In this document: positions 1-13,953 of the stretch, piece after piece
How positions within the stretch are numbered: position 1 is the stretch's first letter
Layout of the letters: each line of letters starts with the position of its first letter
NCBI GenBank assembly: GCA_036384915.1
Contig: DASVLJ010000048.1
Location: 1-23,548, forward strand
DNA: 23,548 nucleotides
Direction: 5' to 3'
DNA from: PKWO01 sp036384915
GTDB lineage: Bacteria; Pseudomonadota; Gammaproteobacteria; Burkholderiales; Burkholderiaceae_D
The notes under the pieces: model-generated
Databases searched by the model: none
What the model was told of the DNA's origin: nothing
What the model saw: the letters and a program-made list of their open reading frames with translations, nothing else
Program-made: the position numbers and the translations under genes

Positions 1-205
1 TCGTCCCCAGTTCTACTTCCGTACCACGGACGTGACCGGCTCGATCGAACTGCCGAAGGACAAGGAAATGGTCATGCCTGGTGACAACGTTTCGATCACC
101 GTGCAACTGATCAACCCGATCGCGATGGAAGAAGGTCTGCGTTTCGCTATCCGCGAAGGCGGCCGTACTGTCGGCGCCGGCGTTGTCGCTAAGATTTTCG
201 ACTAA
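1..205 (+). CDS. tuf: Elongation factor Tu, C-terminal end (cut by window edge)
   Basis: The first 205 bases read, from base 2, as the last 67 residues of EF-Tu, ending in GAGVVAKIFD and a TAA stop. The segment carries the conserved domain 3 strings RPQFYFRTTDVTG, MVMPGDN and GLRFAIREGGRTVGAG. EF-Tu is the cytosolic GTPase that brings aminoacyl-tRNA to the ribosomal A site. The gene lies directly upstream of tRNA-Trp, secE and nusG, an arrangement known in betaproteobacteria, where the group is often co-transcribed. A second tuf begins at the far end of the window in the same orientation. The two partial copies cover opposite ends of the protein, so their identity cannot be compared here. Confidence 0.97.
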   Translation, partial: RPQFYFRTTDVTGSIELPKDKEMVMPGDNVSITVQLINPIAMEEGLRFAIREGGRTVGAGVVAKIFD

Positions 206-220
206 GATGTAAGAATAGTT

Positions 221-243
221 CCTCCGGAATTTGGATCCGGAGG
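221..243 (+). terminator. Hairpin after tuf (possible weak terminator or processing site)
   Basis: An 8-bp perfect stem (221-228 with 236-243, CCTCCGGA/TCCGGAGG) closes a 7-nt loop 15 bases after the tuf stop. No T-run follows, so it is unlikely to be an efficient intrinsic terminator. It may protect the tuf 3' end or mark a cleavage site between the tuf message and the tRNA. I see no convincing sigma70 promoter between it and the tRNA. Confidence 0.5.
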
Positions 244-306
244 GGCTTCAAGTGATGTGTCGGCTCCGGCCGGCATATTGCGTTTGTAGGTTCCAGTTTT
301 ACGTGT

Positions 307-382
307 AGGGGCGTAGCTCAATTGGCAGAGTGACGGTCTCCAAAACCGTAGGTTGGGGGTTCGAGGCCCTCCGCCCCTGCCA
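307..382 (+). tRNA. trpT: tRNA-Trp (anticodon CCA)
   Basis: A complete 76-nt cloverleaf can be folded. The acceptor stem AGGGGCG (307-313) pairs with CGCCCCT (372-378). The D-arm contains AGCTCAATTGGCAGAG. The anticodon stem ACGGT/ACCGT (333-337 with 345-349) encloses the loop CTCCAAA with anticodon CCA at 340-342. The T-arm contains GGTTCGAG. The discriminator base is G379 and the CCA tail is encoded at 380-382. It reads UGG codons as tryptophan. It lies between tuf and secE, as in many betaproteobacteria, and is probably cut from a longer tuf-tRNA-secE-nusG transcript. Confidence 0.97.
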
Positions 383-396
383 CCAGTTTCTGGTGG
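380..396 (+). other. Hairpin that uses the encoded CCA end of tRNA-Trp
   Basis: CCACCAG (380-386) and CTGGTGG (390-396) form a 7-bp perfect stem with a TTT loop. The first three bases of the stem are the encoded CCA tail of the tRNA. No T-run follows, so it is not a normal terminator. It could serve as a 3' processing signal, or could hold the CCA end in a duplex until the transcript is cut upstream of secE. Confidence 0.55.
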
Positions 397-413
397 CCTT
401 AAGAGTAGAGTGT

Positions 414-791
414 ATGGCTAATCAACCCGTGCAAACTGTCAGCACGACGAACGACAAGATCAAGGTCGTGACTGCGCTGTGCGCCGTGGTGGCAGGCATC
501 GTCGGCTTCTATTTCCTGGCGGACCAAACCACGTTGACGCGTGCCGGTGTGTTGCTGGCTGGCGTGGTGGTTGCCGTCGGTATGATGTGGACATCCACGC
601 CCGGACGCGATTTTGTCGCTTTTGCACGCGATTCCGTGCGCGAAACCAAGAAAGTCGTCTGGCCCACGCGCAAGGAAGCTACGCAGTTGACGCTCGTCGT
701 GTTCGGTTTCGTGTTGCTGATGGCTGTTTTTCTCTGGGGCACTGACAAGATTCTGGAAGTCCTGTTGTCCTTCATTCTGGGCTGGAAATAA
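414..791 (+). CDS. secE: Protein translocase subunit SecE
   Basis: This 125-residue inner-membrane protein is the SecE subunit of the SecYEG channel, which exports and inserts proteins. It has the long, three-helix form also found in E. coli, with hydrophobic segments at about residues 17-37, 41-60 and 95-116. Ahead of the last helix is the conserved cytosolic amphipathic stretch with the string VRETKKVVWPTRKEA. The ATG at 414 is chosen because it gives the family N-terminus MANQPVQ; reading further upstream in frame would run into the tRNA. The ribosome site is weak (AGAG about 6 bases upstream). The stop is one base before the nusG start, which indicates translational coupling. Confidence 0.95.
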   Translation: MANQPVQTVSTTNDKIKVVTALCAVVAGIVGFYFLADQTTLTRAGVLLAGVVVAVGMMWTSTPGRDFVAFARDSVRETKKVVWPTRKEATQLTLVVFGFVLLMAVFLWGTDKILEVLLSFILGWK

Positions 792-792
792 T

Positions 793-1392
793 ATGAGCGA
801 GAATGTGCAACACGGCGCGGATTCCGCAAACGCCGCCGCAGCGGTAACCCATTCCAGCGGCAACAAGCGTTGGTATGTGGTGCACGCCTATTCCGGCATG
901 GAAAAGAGTGTGCAGCGTGCCTTGGTTGAGCGTGTCGCGCGCGCCGGCATGCAAGATAAGTTCGGCCAGATCCTGGTGCCCACCGAAGAAGTGGTGGAAG
1001 TCAAGAATGGTCAAAAATCCGTCACGGAACGCCGATTCTTCCCGGGCTATGTCCTGGTTGAAATGGAAATGACCGATGATACATGGCATTTGGTCAAGAA
1101 CACCGCCAAGGTGACCGGCTTTATCGGCGGCAAGTCTAACAAGCCGACCCCGATTCCGCCGCATGAGGTCGACAAAATCATGCAGCAGATGCAAGACGGT
1201 ATCGAGAAGCCCAGGCCCAAGGTCCTGTATGAAGTGGGTGAGCTGGTTCGCATCAAGGACGGCCCCTTCATCGAATTCAACGGCAACGTCGAAGAAGTCA
1301 ATTACGAGAAGTCGAAGGTGCGCGTCTCTGTTACGATCTTCGGCCGTGCCACTCCGGTCGAACTGGAATTCGGCCAGGTCGAGAAGGTCTGA
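793..1392 (+). CDS. nusG: Transcription termination/antitermination factor NusG
   Basis: A 199-residue NusG. It binds RNA polymerase through its NGN domain (about residues 26-130, with RWYVVHAYSGMEKSVQ, RRFFPGYVLVEMEM and GFIGG). Through the C-terminal KOW domain (about 145-197, with GELVRIKDGPF and FGRATPVELEFGQVEKV) it contacts Rho or S10/NusE. The NGN motif is preceded by about 25 Ser/Ala/Asn-rich residues, roughly 18 more than in E. coli NusG; this tail is probably disordered. The start codon is one base past the secE stop and the ribosome site GGAAA lies inside the secE end. secE and nusG are a classic pair, and NusG's role in rRNA and ribosomal-protein transcription fits the genes that follow. 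Confidence 0.97.
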   Translation: MSENVQHGADSANAAAAVTHSSGNKRWYVVHAYSGMEKSVQRALVERVARAGMQDKFGQILVPTEEVVEVKNGQKSVTERRFFPGYVLVEMEMTDDTWHLVKNTAKVTGFIGGKSNKPTPIPPHEVDKIMQQMQDGIEKPRPKVLYEVGELVRIKDGPFIEFNGNVEEVNYEKSKVRVSVTIFGRATPVELEFGQVEKV

Positions 1393-1552
1393 GCCCGCTA
1401 CTCAGTAGCGCATTTGCATTCATTTACGCTTGCGTCAATTTTTCTAAGCGTTCGCCAGGTACGCAGTGGTAACAAACCCGGCAAAGAGGAGCCGACACGA
1501 ATGCCGCAAGGCAGGAGGAAGGCGCTACTACTCAATTAATTAGGAGCCAACA
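1393..1552 (+). promoter_or_regulatory. nusG-rplK leader with two competing base-pairings
   Basis: The 160-base gap has a hairpin just after nusG: CGCTAC (1396-1401) with GTAGCG (1405-1410), loop TCA, followed by a T-rich but interrupted tract. The right arm extended by one base, GTAGCGC (1405-1411), is also perfectly complementary to GCGCTAC at 1522-1528, just before the rplK ribosome site (AGGAG at 1542-1546). The two pairings exclude each other. In E. coli the L11 operon has its own promoter here; I could not pick a clear -35/-10 pair in this sequence. Confidence 0.4.
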
Positions 1553-1984
1553 ATGGCAAAGAAAATCATCGGCTTTATCAAGCTGCAAGTGCCGGCTGGT
1601 AAGGCAAATCCCTCGCCGCCGATCGGTCCCGCTCTCGGTCAGCGTGGTTTGAACATCATGGAATTCTGCAAGGCCTTCAATGCCAAGACGCAAGGCATGG
1701 AACCCGGCATGCCGATTCCTGTTGTCATCACCGCTTTCGCCGACAAGTCGTTCACGTTCGAAATGCGCACCCCTCCCGCAACCTATCTGATCAAGAAGGC
1801 TGCCGGCATCACCAAGGGTTCATCCAAGCCGCATACCGACAAGGTCGGTAAGCTGACGCGCAAGCAAGCGGAAGAAATCGCAACGACAAAGATGGCCAAT
1901 TTGACGGCCGCCGATATGGATGCAGCCGTGCGCACGATCGCCGGCTCCGCGCGTTCCATCGGTATCACGGTGGAGGGTGTCTAA
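1553..1984 (+). CDS. rplK: 50S ribosomal protein L11
   Basis: A 143-residue L11, the usual length. The N-terminal domain has the proline-rich string PSPPIGPALGQRGLNI (about residues 20-35), which in this family lies at the thiostrepton and GTPase-centre site. The C-terminal domain, which binds 23S rRNA, contains FTFEMRTPPATYLIKKAAG and ends ARSIGITVEGV. L11 is needed for the GTPase-associated centre and for RelA activation. The ribosome site is a good AGGAG seven bases upstream of the ATG. It is followed after one base by rplA, so the pair is translationally coupled. Confidence 0.98.
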   Translation: MAKKIIGFIKLQVPAGKANPSPPIGPALGQRGLNIMEFCKAFNAKTQGMEPGMPIPVVITAFADKSFTFEMRTPPATYLIKKAAGITKGSSKPHTDKVGKLTRKQAEEIATTKMANLTAADMDAAVRTIAGSARSIGITVEGV

Positions 1985-1985
1985 C

Positions 1986-2681
1986 ATGGCTGGTTTGAGC
2001 AAGCGCGCCAAGGCGATCAAGGCCAAAGTTGATCGCACCAAGGCTTATCCCTTCGACAACGCCATCGCGTTGATCAAGGAATGCGCCACCGCCAAGTTCA
2101 ATGAATCGATCGACGTGTCGGTTCAACTGGGCGTGGATGCCAAGAAGTCGGACCAGGTCGTCCGCGGTTCCGTCGTGCTGCCCGCAGGCACCGGCAAGAC
2201 TGTGCGCGTCGCTGTGTTCGCCCAGGGCGACAAGGCTGAACAAGCCAAGGCCGCCGGCGCCGACATCGTCGGCATGGAAGACTTGGCCGAACGCATCAAG
2301 GGCGGCGACATGCCGTTCGACATCGTGATCGCTTCGCCCGACACCATGCGTATTGTCGGTACTCTCGGTCAAGTGCTCGGCCCGCGTGGCTTGATGCCGA
2401 ACCCGAAGGTCGGCACCGTGACCCCGGACGTCGCTACCGCTGTCAAGAACGCCAAGGCTGGTCAAGTGCAATACCGTACCGACAAGGCCGGTATCATCCA
2501 TGCCACGATCGGCCGCAAGTCGTTCTCCGACGCCGACCTTAAGAGCAACCTGGTCGCATTGATCGACGCCCTGAACAAGGCCAAGCCGGCCTCGAGCAAG
2601 GGTATCTATCTGCGCAAGGTGTCGATCTCGTCGACCATGGGCGCAGGCGTGCGCGTCGATCAAACGACGTTGACGGCCTAA
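1986..2681 (+). CDS. rplA: 50S ribosomal protein L1
   Basis: A 231-residue L1, which forms the mobile L1 stalk near the E site. Recognisable strings are AGLSKRAKAIKAKVD at the start, SVQLGVDAKKSDQVVRGSV, LGPRGLMPNPKVGTVTPDVA in the centre and TMGAGVRVDQTTL at the end. In E. coli L1 also represses the L11-L1 message; a target would be expected upstream of rplK but was not identified. The start is the ATG one base past the rplK stop, with GGAGGG (1972-1977) at the end of rplK as its ribosome site. A longer reading to an upstream start would only overlap rplK in another frame. Confidence 0.98.
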   Translation: MAGLSKRAKAIKAKVDRTKAYPFDNAIALIKECATAKFNESIDVSVQLGVDAKKSDQVVRGSVVLPAGTGKTVRVAVFAQGDKAEQAKAAGADIVGMEDLAERIKGGDMPFDIVIASPDTMRIVGTLGQVLGPRGLMPNPKVGTVTPDVATAVKNAKAGQVQYRTDKAGIIHATIGRKSFSDADLKSNLVALIDALNKAKPASSKGIYLRKVSISSTMGAGVRVDQTTLTA

Positions 2682-2994
2682 GCATTGAATCAAGTCCCGC
2701 TGCTCCTGTAGCAGCGGGCGCATCTTTGGGCTGGAGCGGTTTCGGCAGGTTTGAAATGGCTTCAGGCAATCAAAGACCGTTGGGCGGATGGCAGCAGGCA
2801 GGCCGGAAGTTAAAAACCGATGACAGCGCAAGCTGAAAGAGGAACCCAGCGCAGATGGCGAACCCGAGCAAGTTTTGGTGGTACAACCCGGTATTTTTAG
2901 GTTTTGGACTTCCTGACTTCGGACGCCGTGTTCGAACCGGTGCAAGGAAAACAGCCATCCGGCTGCAACCGAACACCATTTTTGGAGGTTGACC
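2682..2994 (+). promoter_or_regulatory. Long rplJ leader (expected L10 autoregulatory region)
   Basis: This 313-base stretch has no gene. It holds a strong hairpin near the start (listed separately), a small GNRA-loop hairpin CAGC-GCAA-GCTG (2824-2835), and a hairpin CAGCC-ATCC-GGCTG (2952-2965) about 18 bases before the rplJ ribosome site. In many bacteria the message upstream of rplJ binds L10-(L7/L12)4 and represses its own translation. Position and length fit that role, but I could not show the kink-turn binding motif by eye, so the assignment rests mainly on location. Confidence 0.5.
2696..2718 (+). terminator. Strong hairpin between rplA and rplJ (partial terminator or attenuator)
   Basis: CCCGCTGCT (2696-2704) and AGCAGCGGG (2710-2718) form a perfect 9-bp stem with a CCTGT loop, 15 bases after the rplA stop. 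The downstream tract CGCATCTTTGGG is only weakly T-rich, so partial termination or RNA processing is more likely than full termination. It sits where transcription of rplKA and rplJL would be adjusted relative to each other. Confidence 0.5.
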
Positions 2995-3525
2995 GTGAGT
3001 CTCAATCTGAATGACAAGAAGGCCGTCGTCGCCGAAGTGTCCGCGCAAGTTGCAGAAGCGCAGACCATCGTCGTGGCCGAATACCGTGGCATCCAGGTTG
3101 GTCACTTGACGCAACTGCGCGCTAACGCGCGTGCCCAAGGCGTGTACCTGCGCGTGTTGAAAAACACGCTCGCTCGTCGCGCTGTCGAAGGCACGCCGTT
3201 TGCCAGCCTCGCCTCCGACATGACCGGCCCCCTGATCTACTCGATCTCGAAGGACGCCGTTGCCGCTGCGAAGGTCATCAACGACTTCGCCAAGAGCAAC
3301 GACAAGCTGGTTGTGAAGGCAGGCAATTACGCAGGCAAATCGTTGGACAAGGCTGGCGTTGCCGCCCTGGCCAACATTCCGAGCCGTGAAGTGCTGCTGG
3401 CCCAGTTGATGGGCATCATGCAAGCGCCGGTTTCCGGTTTTGCCCGCGCGCTGGCTGCGCTCGCAGAAAAGAATGGCGGATCTGCCGCTCCTGCTGCCGA
3501 AGCAGCAGAAGCCCCGGCAGCGTAA
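2995..3525 (+). CDS. rplJ: 50S ribosomal protein L10
   Basis: A 176-residue L10, which anchors the L7/L12 dimers to the ribosomal stalk. It begins MSLNLNDKKAVVAEV and contains the family strings VVAEYRGIQVGHLTQLR, LRVLKNTLARRAVEGT and GPLIYSIS. The C-terminal helices that hold L7/L12 are followed by an Ala/Glu/Pro-rich tail. The start is the GTG at 2995: GGAGG (2984-2988) lies six bases before it. The in-frame TTG at 2989 touches this ribosome site directly and so cannot be used efficiently. It is paired with rplL after a 61-base gap. Confidence 0.97.
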   Translation: MSLNLNDKKAVVAEVSAQVAEAQTIVVAEYRGIQVGHLTQLRANARAQGVYLRVLKNTLARRAVEGTPFASLASDMTGPLIYSISKDAVAAAKVINDFAKSNDKLVVKAGNYAGKSLDKAGVAALANIPSREVLLAQLMGIMQAPVSGFARALAALAEKNGGSAAPAAEAAEAPAA

Positions 3526-3531
3526 GCCGTT

Positions 3532-3546
3532 TTACTGCGTCAGTAA
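3532..3546 (+). other. Short hairpin between rplJ and rplL
   Basis: TTACTG (3532-3537) and CAGTAA (3541-3546) form a 6-bp stem with a CGT loop, seven bases after the rplJ stop. No T-run follows. It may stabilise the rplJ end or help raise L7/L12 synthesis over L10, but no function is proven. Confidence 0.35.
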
Positions 3547-3586
3547 CCAATTGGATGTAATTACCGAATCAAATTAGGAGTATCAA

Positions 3587-3967
3587 ATGGCAATTAGCAA
3601 AGAAGACATTCTGGAAGCCGTAGGCGCGCTGTCCGTGATGGAACTGAACGACCTGATCAAGGCGTTCGAAGAAAAGTTTGGCGTGTCGGCTGCTGCAATG
3701 GCAGTTGCTGCACCGGCTGGCGGCGCTGCTGCCGGCGGCGCTGCTGCTGAAGAGCAAACCGAATTTACGGTTCACCTGACGGACGTCGGCGCGAACAAGG
3801 TCGGCGTCATCAAGGCCGTTCGCGAAATCACCGGTCTGGGCCTGAAGGAAGCCAAGGATCTGGTCGACGGTGCACCGAAGCCTGTCAAGGAAGCCGTGCC
3901 GAAGGCCGACGCCGAAGCTGCAAAGAAGAAGCTGGAAGAAGCCGGCGCCAAGGCAGAAATCAAGTAA
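3587..3967 (+). CDS. rplL: 50S ribosomal protein L7/L12
   Basis: A 126-residue L7/L12, the multi-copy stalk protein that recruits translation factors. The N-terminal dimerisation domain (about 1-34, AISKEDILEAVGALSVMEL) is joined by a flexible Ala/Gly-rich hinge (about 35-55). The globular C-terminal domain follows (about 57-126, with NKVGVIKAVREITGLGLKEA and KDLVDGAPKPVKE), which contacts EF-Tu and EF-G. AGGAG lies seven bases before the ATG. The protein is acidic and very Ala-rich, as is normal for the family. It is the last gene before a 310-base gap leading into rpoB. Confidence 0.98.
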   Translation: MAISKEDILEAVGALSVMELNDLIKAFEEKFGVSAAAMAVAAPAGGAAAGGAAAEEQTEFTVHLTDVGANKVGVIKAVREITGLGLKEAKDLVDGAPKPVKEAVPKADAEAAKKKLEEAGAKAEIK

Positions 3968-4277
3968 TTTCTGCTTCGGACAAGCCGGGTCAAACCGGCA
4001 CAGGAGTCAAAGCGCGGAAGCTCTCCGAAACGGGAGCTTCGGCTTTGGCTCCCTTGTCGTTTTTGGATTTTGAAGTTGAAAATCCGCCAGTTGTTTGGCA
4101 GTAACGCGGTCTGGGCAGTTTGACTGCGGTGTTTGTGAAGTAGTTCTTATCTGTTGTTTTGTTTGTTGTTGGCTTCAAGGGCGGAGACTTGAGGCTTCCC
4201 GGTGGCGCGATCGACTTCCCTGATGGCGTGCCAGGAGTCCTGAACTCTCTATCCTTCCTGTCACTCACGGAGTGTCC
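3968..4277 (+). promoter_or_regulatory. rplL-rpoB intercistronic regulatory region
   Basis: The 310-base gap has no gene. It holds a small hairpin GCCGG/CCGGC (3984-3999), the attenuator-like structure at 4017-4064 (listed separately), and a 7-bp hairpin GGATTTT/AAAATCC (4065-4085). A T/G-rich tract (about 4148-4172) precedes the rpoB ribosome site GGAG (4269-4272). A weak promoter is conceivable, TTGACT at 4120-4125 with a poor -10 about 19 bases later. In E. coli this interval contains an attenuator and an RNase III site that set the rpoB level below that of rplL. Confidence 0.55.
4017..4064 (+). terminator. Attenuator-like alternating hairpins upstream of rpoB
   Basis: GGGAGC (4032-4037) has two possible partners. 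As part of GGGAGCTTC (4032-4040) it pairs with GAAGCTCTC (4017-4025): nine pairs including one T-G wobble, loop CGAAAC. Alternatively it pairs with GCTCCC (4048-4053), a 6-bp stem followed at once by TTGTCGTTTTT, which looks like an intrinsic terminator. The first fold would act as antiterminator and the second as terminator. This fits partial termination between rplL and rpoB. Confidence 0.6.
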
Positions 4278-8384
<4,107 letters not shown>

Positions 8385-8477
8385 GGCTAACCGAGAGCTA
8401 CGAGGGGGCGGCGTGATGCGGAGCGTCGCGGCCGTCCCGAAACAGAAAGTATTTTTTCACGCCAACTGGAGTGATAC

Positions 8478-12719
<4,242 letters not shown>

Positions 12720-12741
12720 TTCTAGGTCGAGCTGTAAAAAC

Positions 12742-12773
12742 AAAACCCCGCGATGCGAATCGCGGGGTTTTTT
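12742..12773 (+). terminator. Intrinsic terminator of the rpoBC operon
   Basis: A perfect 13-bp stem, AAAACCCCGCGAT (12742-12754) with ATCGCGGGGTTTT (12759-12771), closes a GCGA tetraloop of the GNRA type and runs into TTTTTT (12768-12773). The A-run on the left arm gives a T-run on the other strand, so it can also end transcripts arriving from the minus-strand gene at 12845. It is the clearest terminator in the window and marks the end of the rpo block. Confidence 0.95.
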
Positions 12774-12844
12774 ATTGCGCGCTTCCGTTTTGCAGACCGG
12801 AATGGGTACCTGCCGTCACCCTGCCTCTTCTATCGCCCGATTGG

Positions 12845-13864
12845 TCACGCCGCGCGGGCCTGGCGTGTAGCTAATCGCCGCCGGGCCGCTGCATAATACG
12901 CGGGCGACGGGGACAGGCGATTCTCCTCAAAACAGCTATATGCAAGCTTGATATCGTGGTCGTCGTCCGATGCAACGGCTTGTGCAAACAGTGAAGGCCA
13001 ATCTTCCTGCATAGGCAAGGCCGGCAATGCCCGCAGCGGCGGCGCGCCGACCACGACGTAAGCCGTACAAAACGCCGTCCACAGCTCCGGCAAATAACGC
13101 TGCACCATCGGCTGGGGCAAATGGGATAGCACGATGCGCGCCGCATGCATTCCCGTCACCATGTGCAGAGCCACGAAATCACCGGTTTGCCAGTACAGCA
13201 TCAGCGCCGCGGTGCGCAGGCCGGCAAGCAGGTCTTCCTGTTGAGGCGGTGCGGGAAGTACGGCGCGAAAGGTCGGCAATTGCGCCACCGCGCGCAGGCG
13301 CGGCGTGATCCAGCCATCGCCGATCCTGGCGTCGGGCAGCCATTGTGCGAGCAGGGCCAAGCCGTCTTGCACCGACGCCGCCGGCGCACGCCCTTGCAGG
13401 GGTATATCGATGGCGAGCCTGCCGCAGGCCAGTGCGGCGAGCCCCGCGCCGATTTCGCTCCTGTTGCCGCTTTCGAGCCCGTAAGCAAGGCGGATCAATG
13501 CGTGGAAAGCGCTGGAGGCCGGTGCCAGCGAGACCTTGCCGATGACCTCCTGCAGCGCAACGTGTGCGCCGTCTTGTGCGACCCAGTCGGCGAGACAATC
13601 GCGCGCGGCGCAGAACAGCTCGGCCTGACCTATCGCTTCCGGCCATGCTGCACGCGCCAGGCTCATATGGTTGGAATCCGTCAGTGCGTAACGCTGTTCC
13701 CAGCGGGCGAAGAATTGTTCCAACCGGTGAGGCGGTGCTCCCATCGCCGCCAGGGCGCTCAGGGCCATCGGACAATGGTTGGTTGTGCCGCGGCCGTTCA
13801 GATCGAAACGGCGGTTGGCGTCGAGCAGGCGTTGCAGCACGGTATTCGATTTCAAGTCGGTCAT
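12845..13864 (-). CDS. Questin-oxidase-like protein (DUF4243-type)
   Basis: A 339-residue soluble protein without signal peptide or membrane helix. Its layout matches my memory of the questin oxidase family, whose fungal members open the ring of the anthraquinone questin in a Baeyer-Villiger-like step. The strings that suggest this are NHCPMALSALAAMGAP (29-44), FHALIRLAYGLESGN (120-134), LHMVTGMHAARIVL (233-246) and DDHDIKLAYSCFEENRL (301-317), with His residues at the expected places. The ATG at 13864 is chosen because GAAGGG (13871-13876) lies six bases upstream. A longer reading to 13906 would begin inside the SoxR box and before the predicted transcript start. It is divergent from soxR and probably SoxR-activated. 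The substrate in this organism is unknown. Confidence 0.75.
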   Translation of the reverse strand: MTDLKSNTVLQRLLDANRRFDLNGRGTTNHCPMALSALAAMGAPPHRLEQFFARWEQRYALTDSNHMSLARAAWPEAIGQAELFCAARDCLADWVAQDGAHVALQEVIGKVSLAPASSAFHALIRLAYGLESGNRSEIGAGLAALACGRLAIDIPLQGRAPAASVQDGLALLAQWLPDARIGDGWITPRLRAVAQLPTFRAVLPAPPQQEDLLAGLRTAALMLYWQTGDFVALHMVTGMHAARIVLSHLPQPMVQRYLPELWTAFCTAYVVVGAPPLRALPALPMQEDWPSLFAQAVASDDDHDIKLAYSCFEENRLSPSPAYYAAARRRLATRQARAA

Positions 13865-13891
13865 GGCTGGCCCTTCATGGAGTGAGGCTCC

Positions 13892-13922
13892 AGTCTGAAA
13901 CTTCAAGTAAACTTGAAGTCAA
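13892..13922 (-). promoter_or_regulatory. SoxR-controlled promoter with SoxR box
   Basis: The palindrome ACTTCAAGT-AA-ACTTGAAGT (13900-13919) has perfect 9-bp arms and closely resembles the SoxR box core CTCAAGTTAACTTGAG. Read on the minus strand, TTGACT (13922-13917) is a -35 and CAGACT (13897-13892) a weak -10, separated by 19 bases. This over-long spacer is the hallmark of MerR/SoxR-activated promoters, and the geometry matches the E. coli soxS promoter as I remember it. Transcription would start near 13885 and lead into the questin-oxidase-like gene. I see no equally good promoter toward soxR. Confidence 0.85.
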
Positions 13923-13953
13923 GCGGATTGTGAGGGCCATGGAGGAGGCGGAG

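Noticed and set aside
1..205. Truncated tuf as a pseudogene
   Set aside because: It is cut by the window edge; the visible reading frame is intact up to its normal stop. The same holds for the tuf start at 23408.
330..413. Upstream extension of secE
   Set aside because: The extension would start inside tRNA-Trp; the family N-terminus begins at the ATG at 414.
2824..2850. Kink-turn for L10 binding around the CAGC-GCAA-GCTG hairpin
   Set aside because: The flanking G-A pairs required for a standard kink-turn do not line up on both strands, so I did not call it.
2989..2994. TTG start for rplJ
   Set aside because: It directly abuts the ribosome site GGAGG; the GTG at 2995 has correct spacing.
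4272..4277. GTG start for rpoB
   Set aside because: The codon overlaps the ribosome site GGAG; the ATG at 4278 gives the conserved N-terminus and the length usual for Burkholderiales.
13865..13906. Longer N-terminus for the questin-oxidase-like protein
   Set aside because: Its start codon lies within the SoxR box and upstream of the predicted transcript start; the ATG at 13864 has its own ribosome site.
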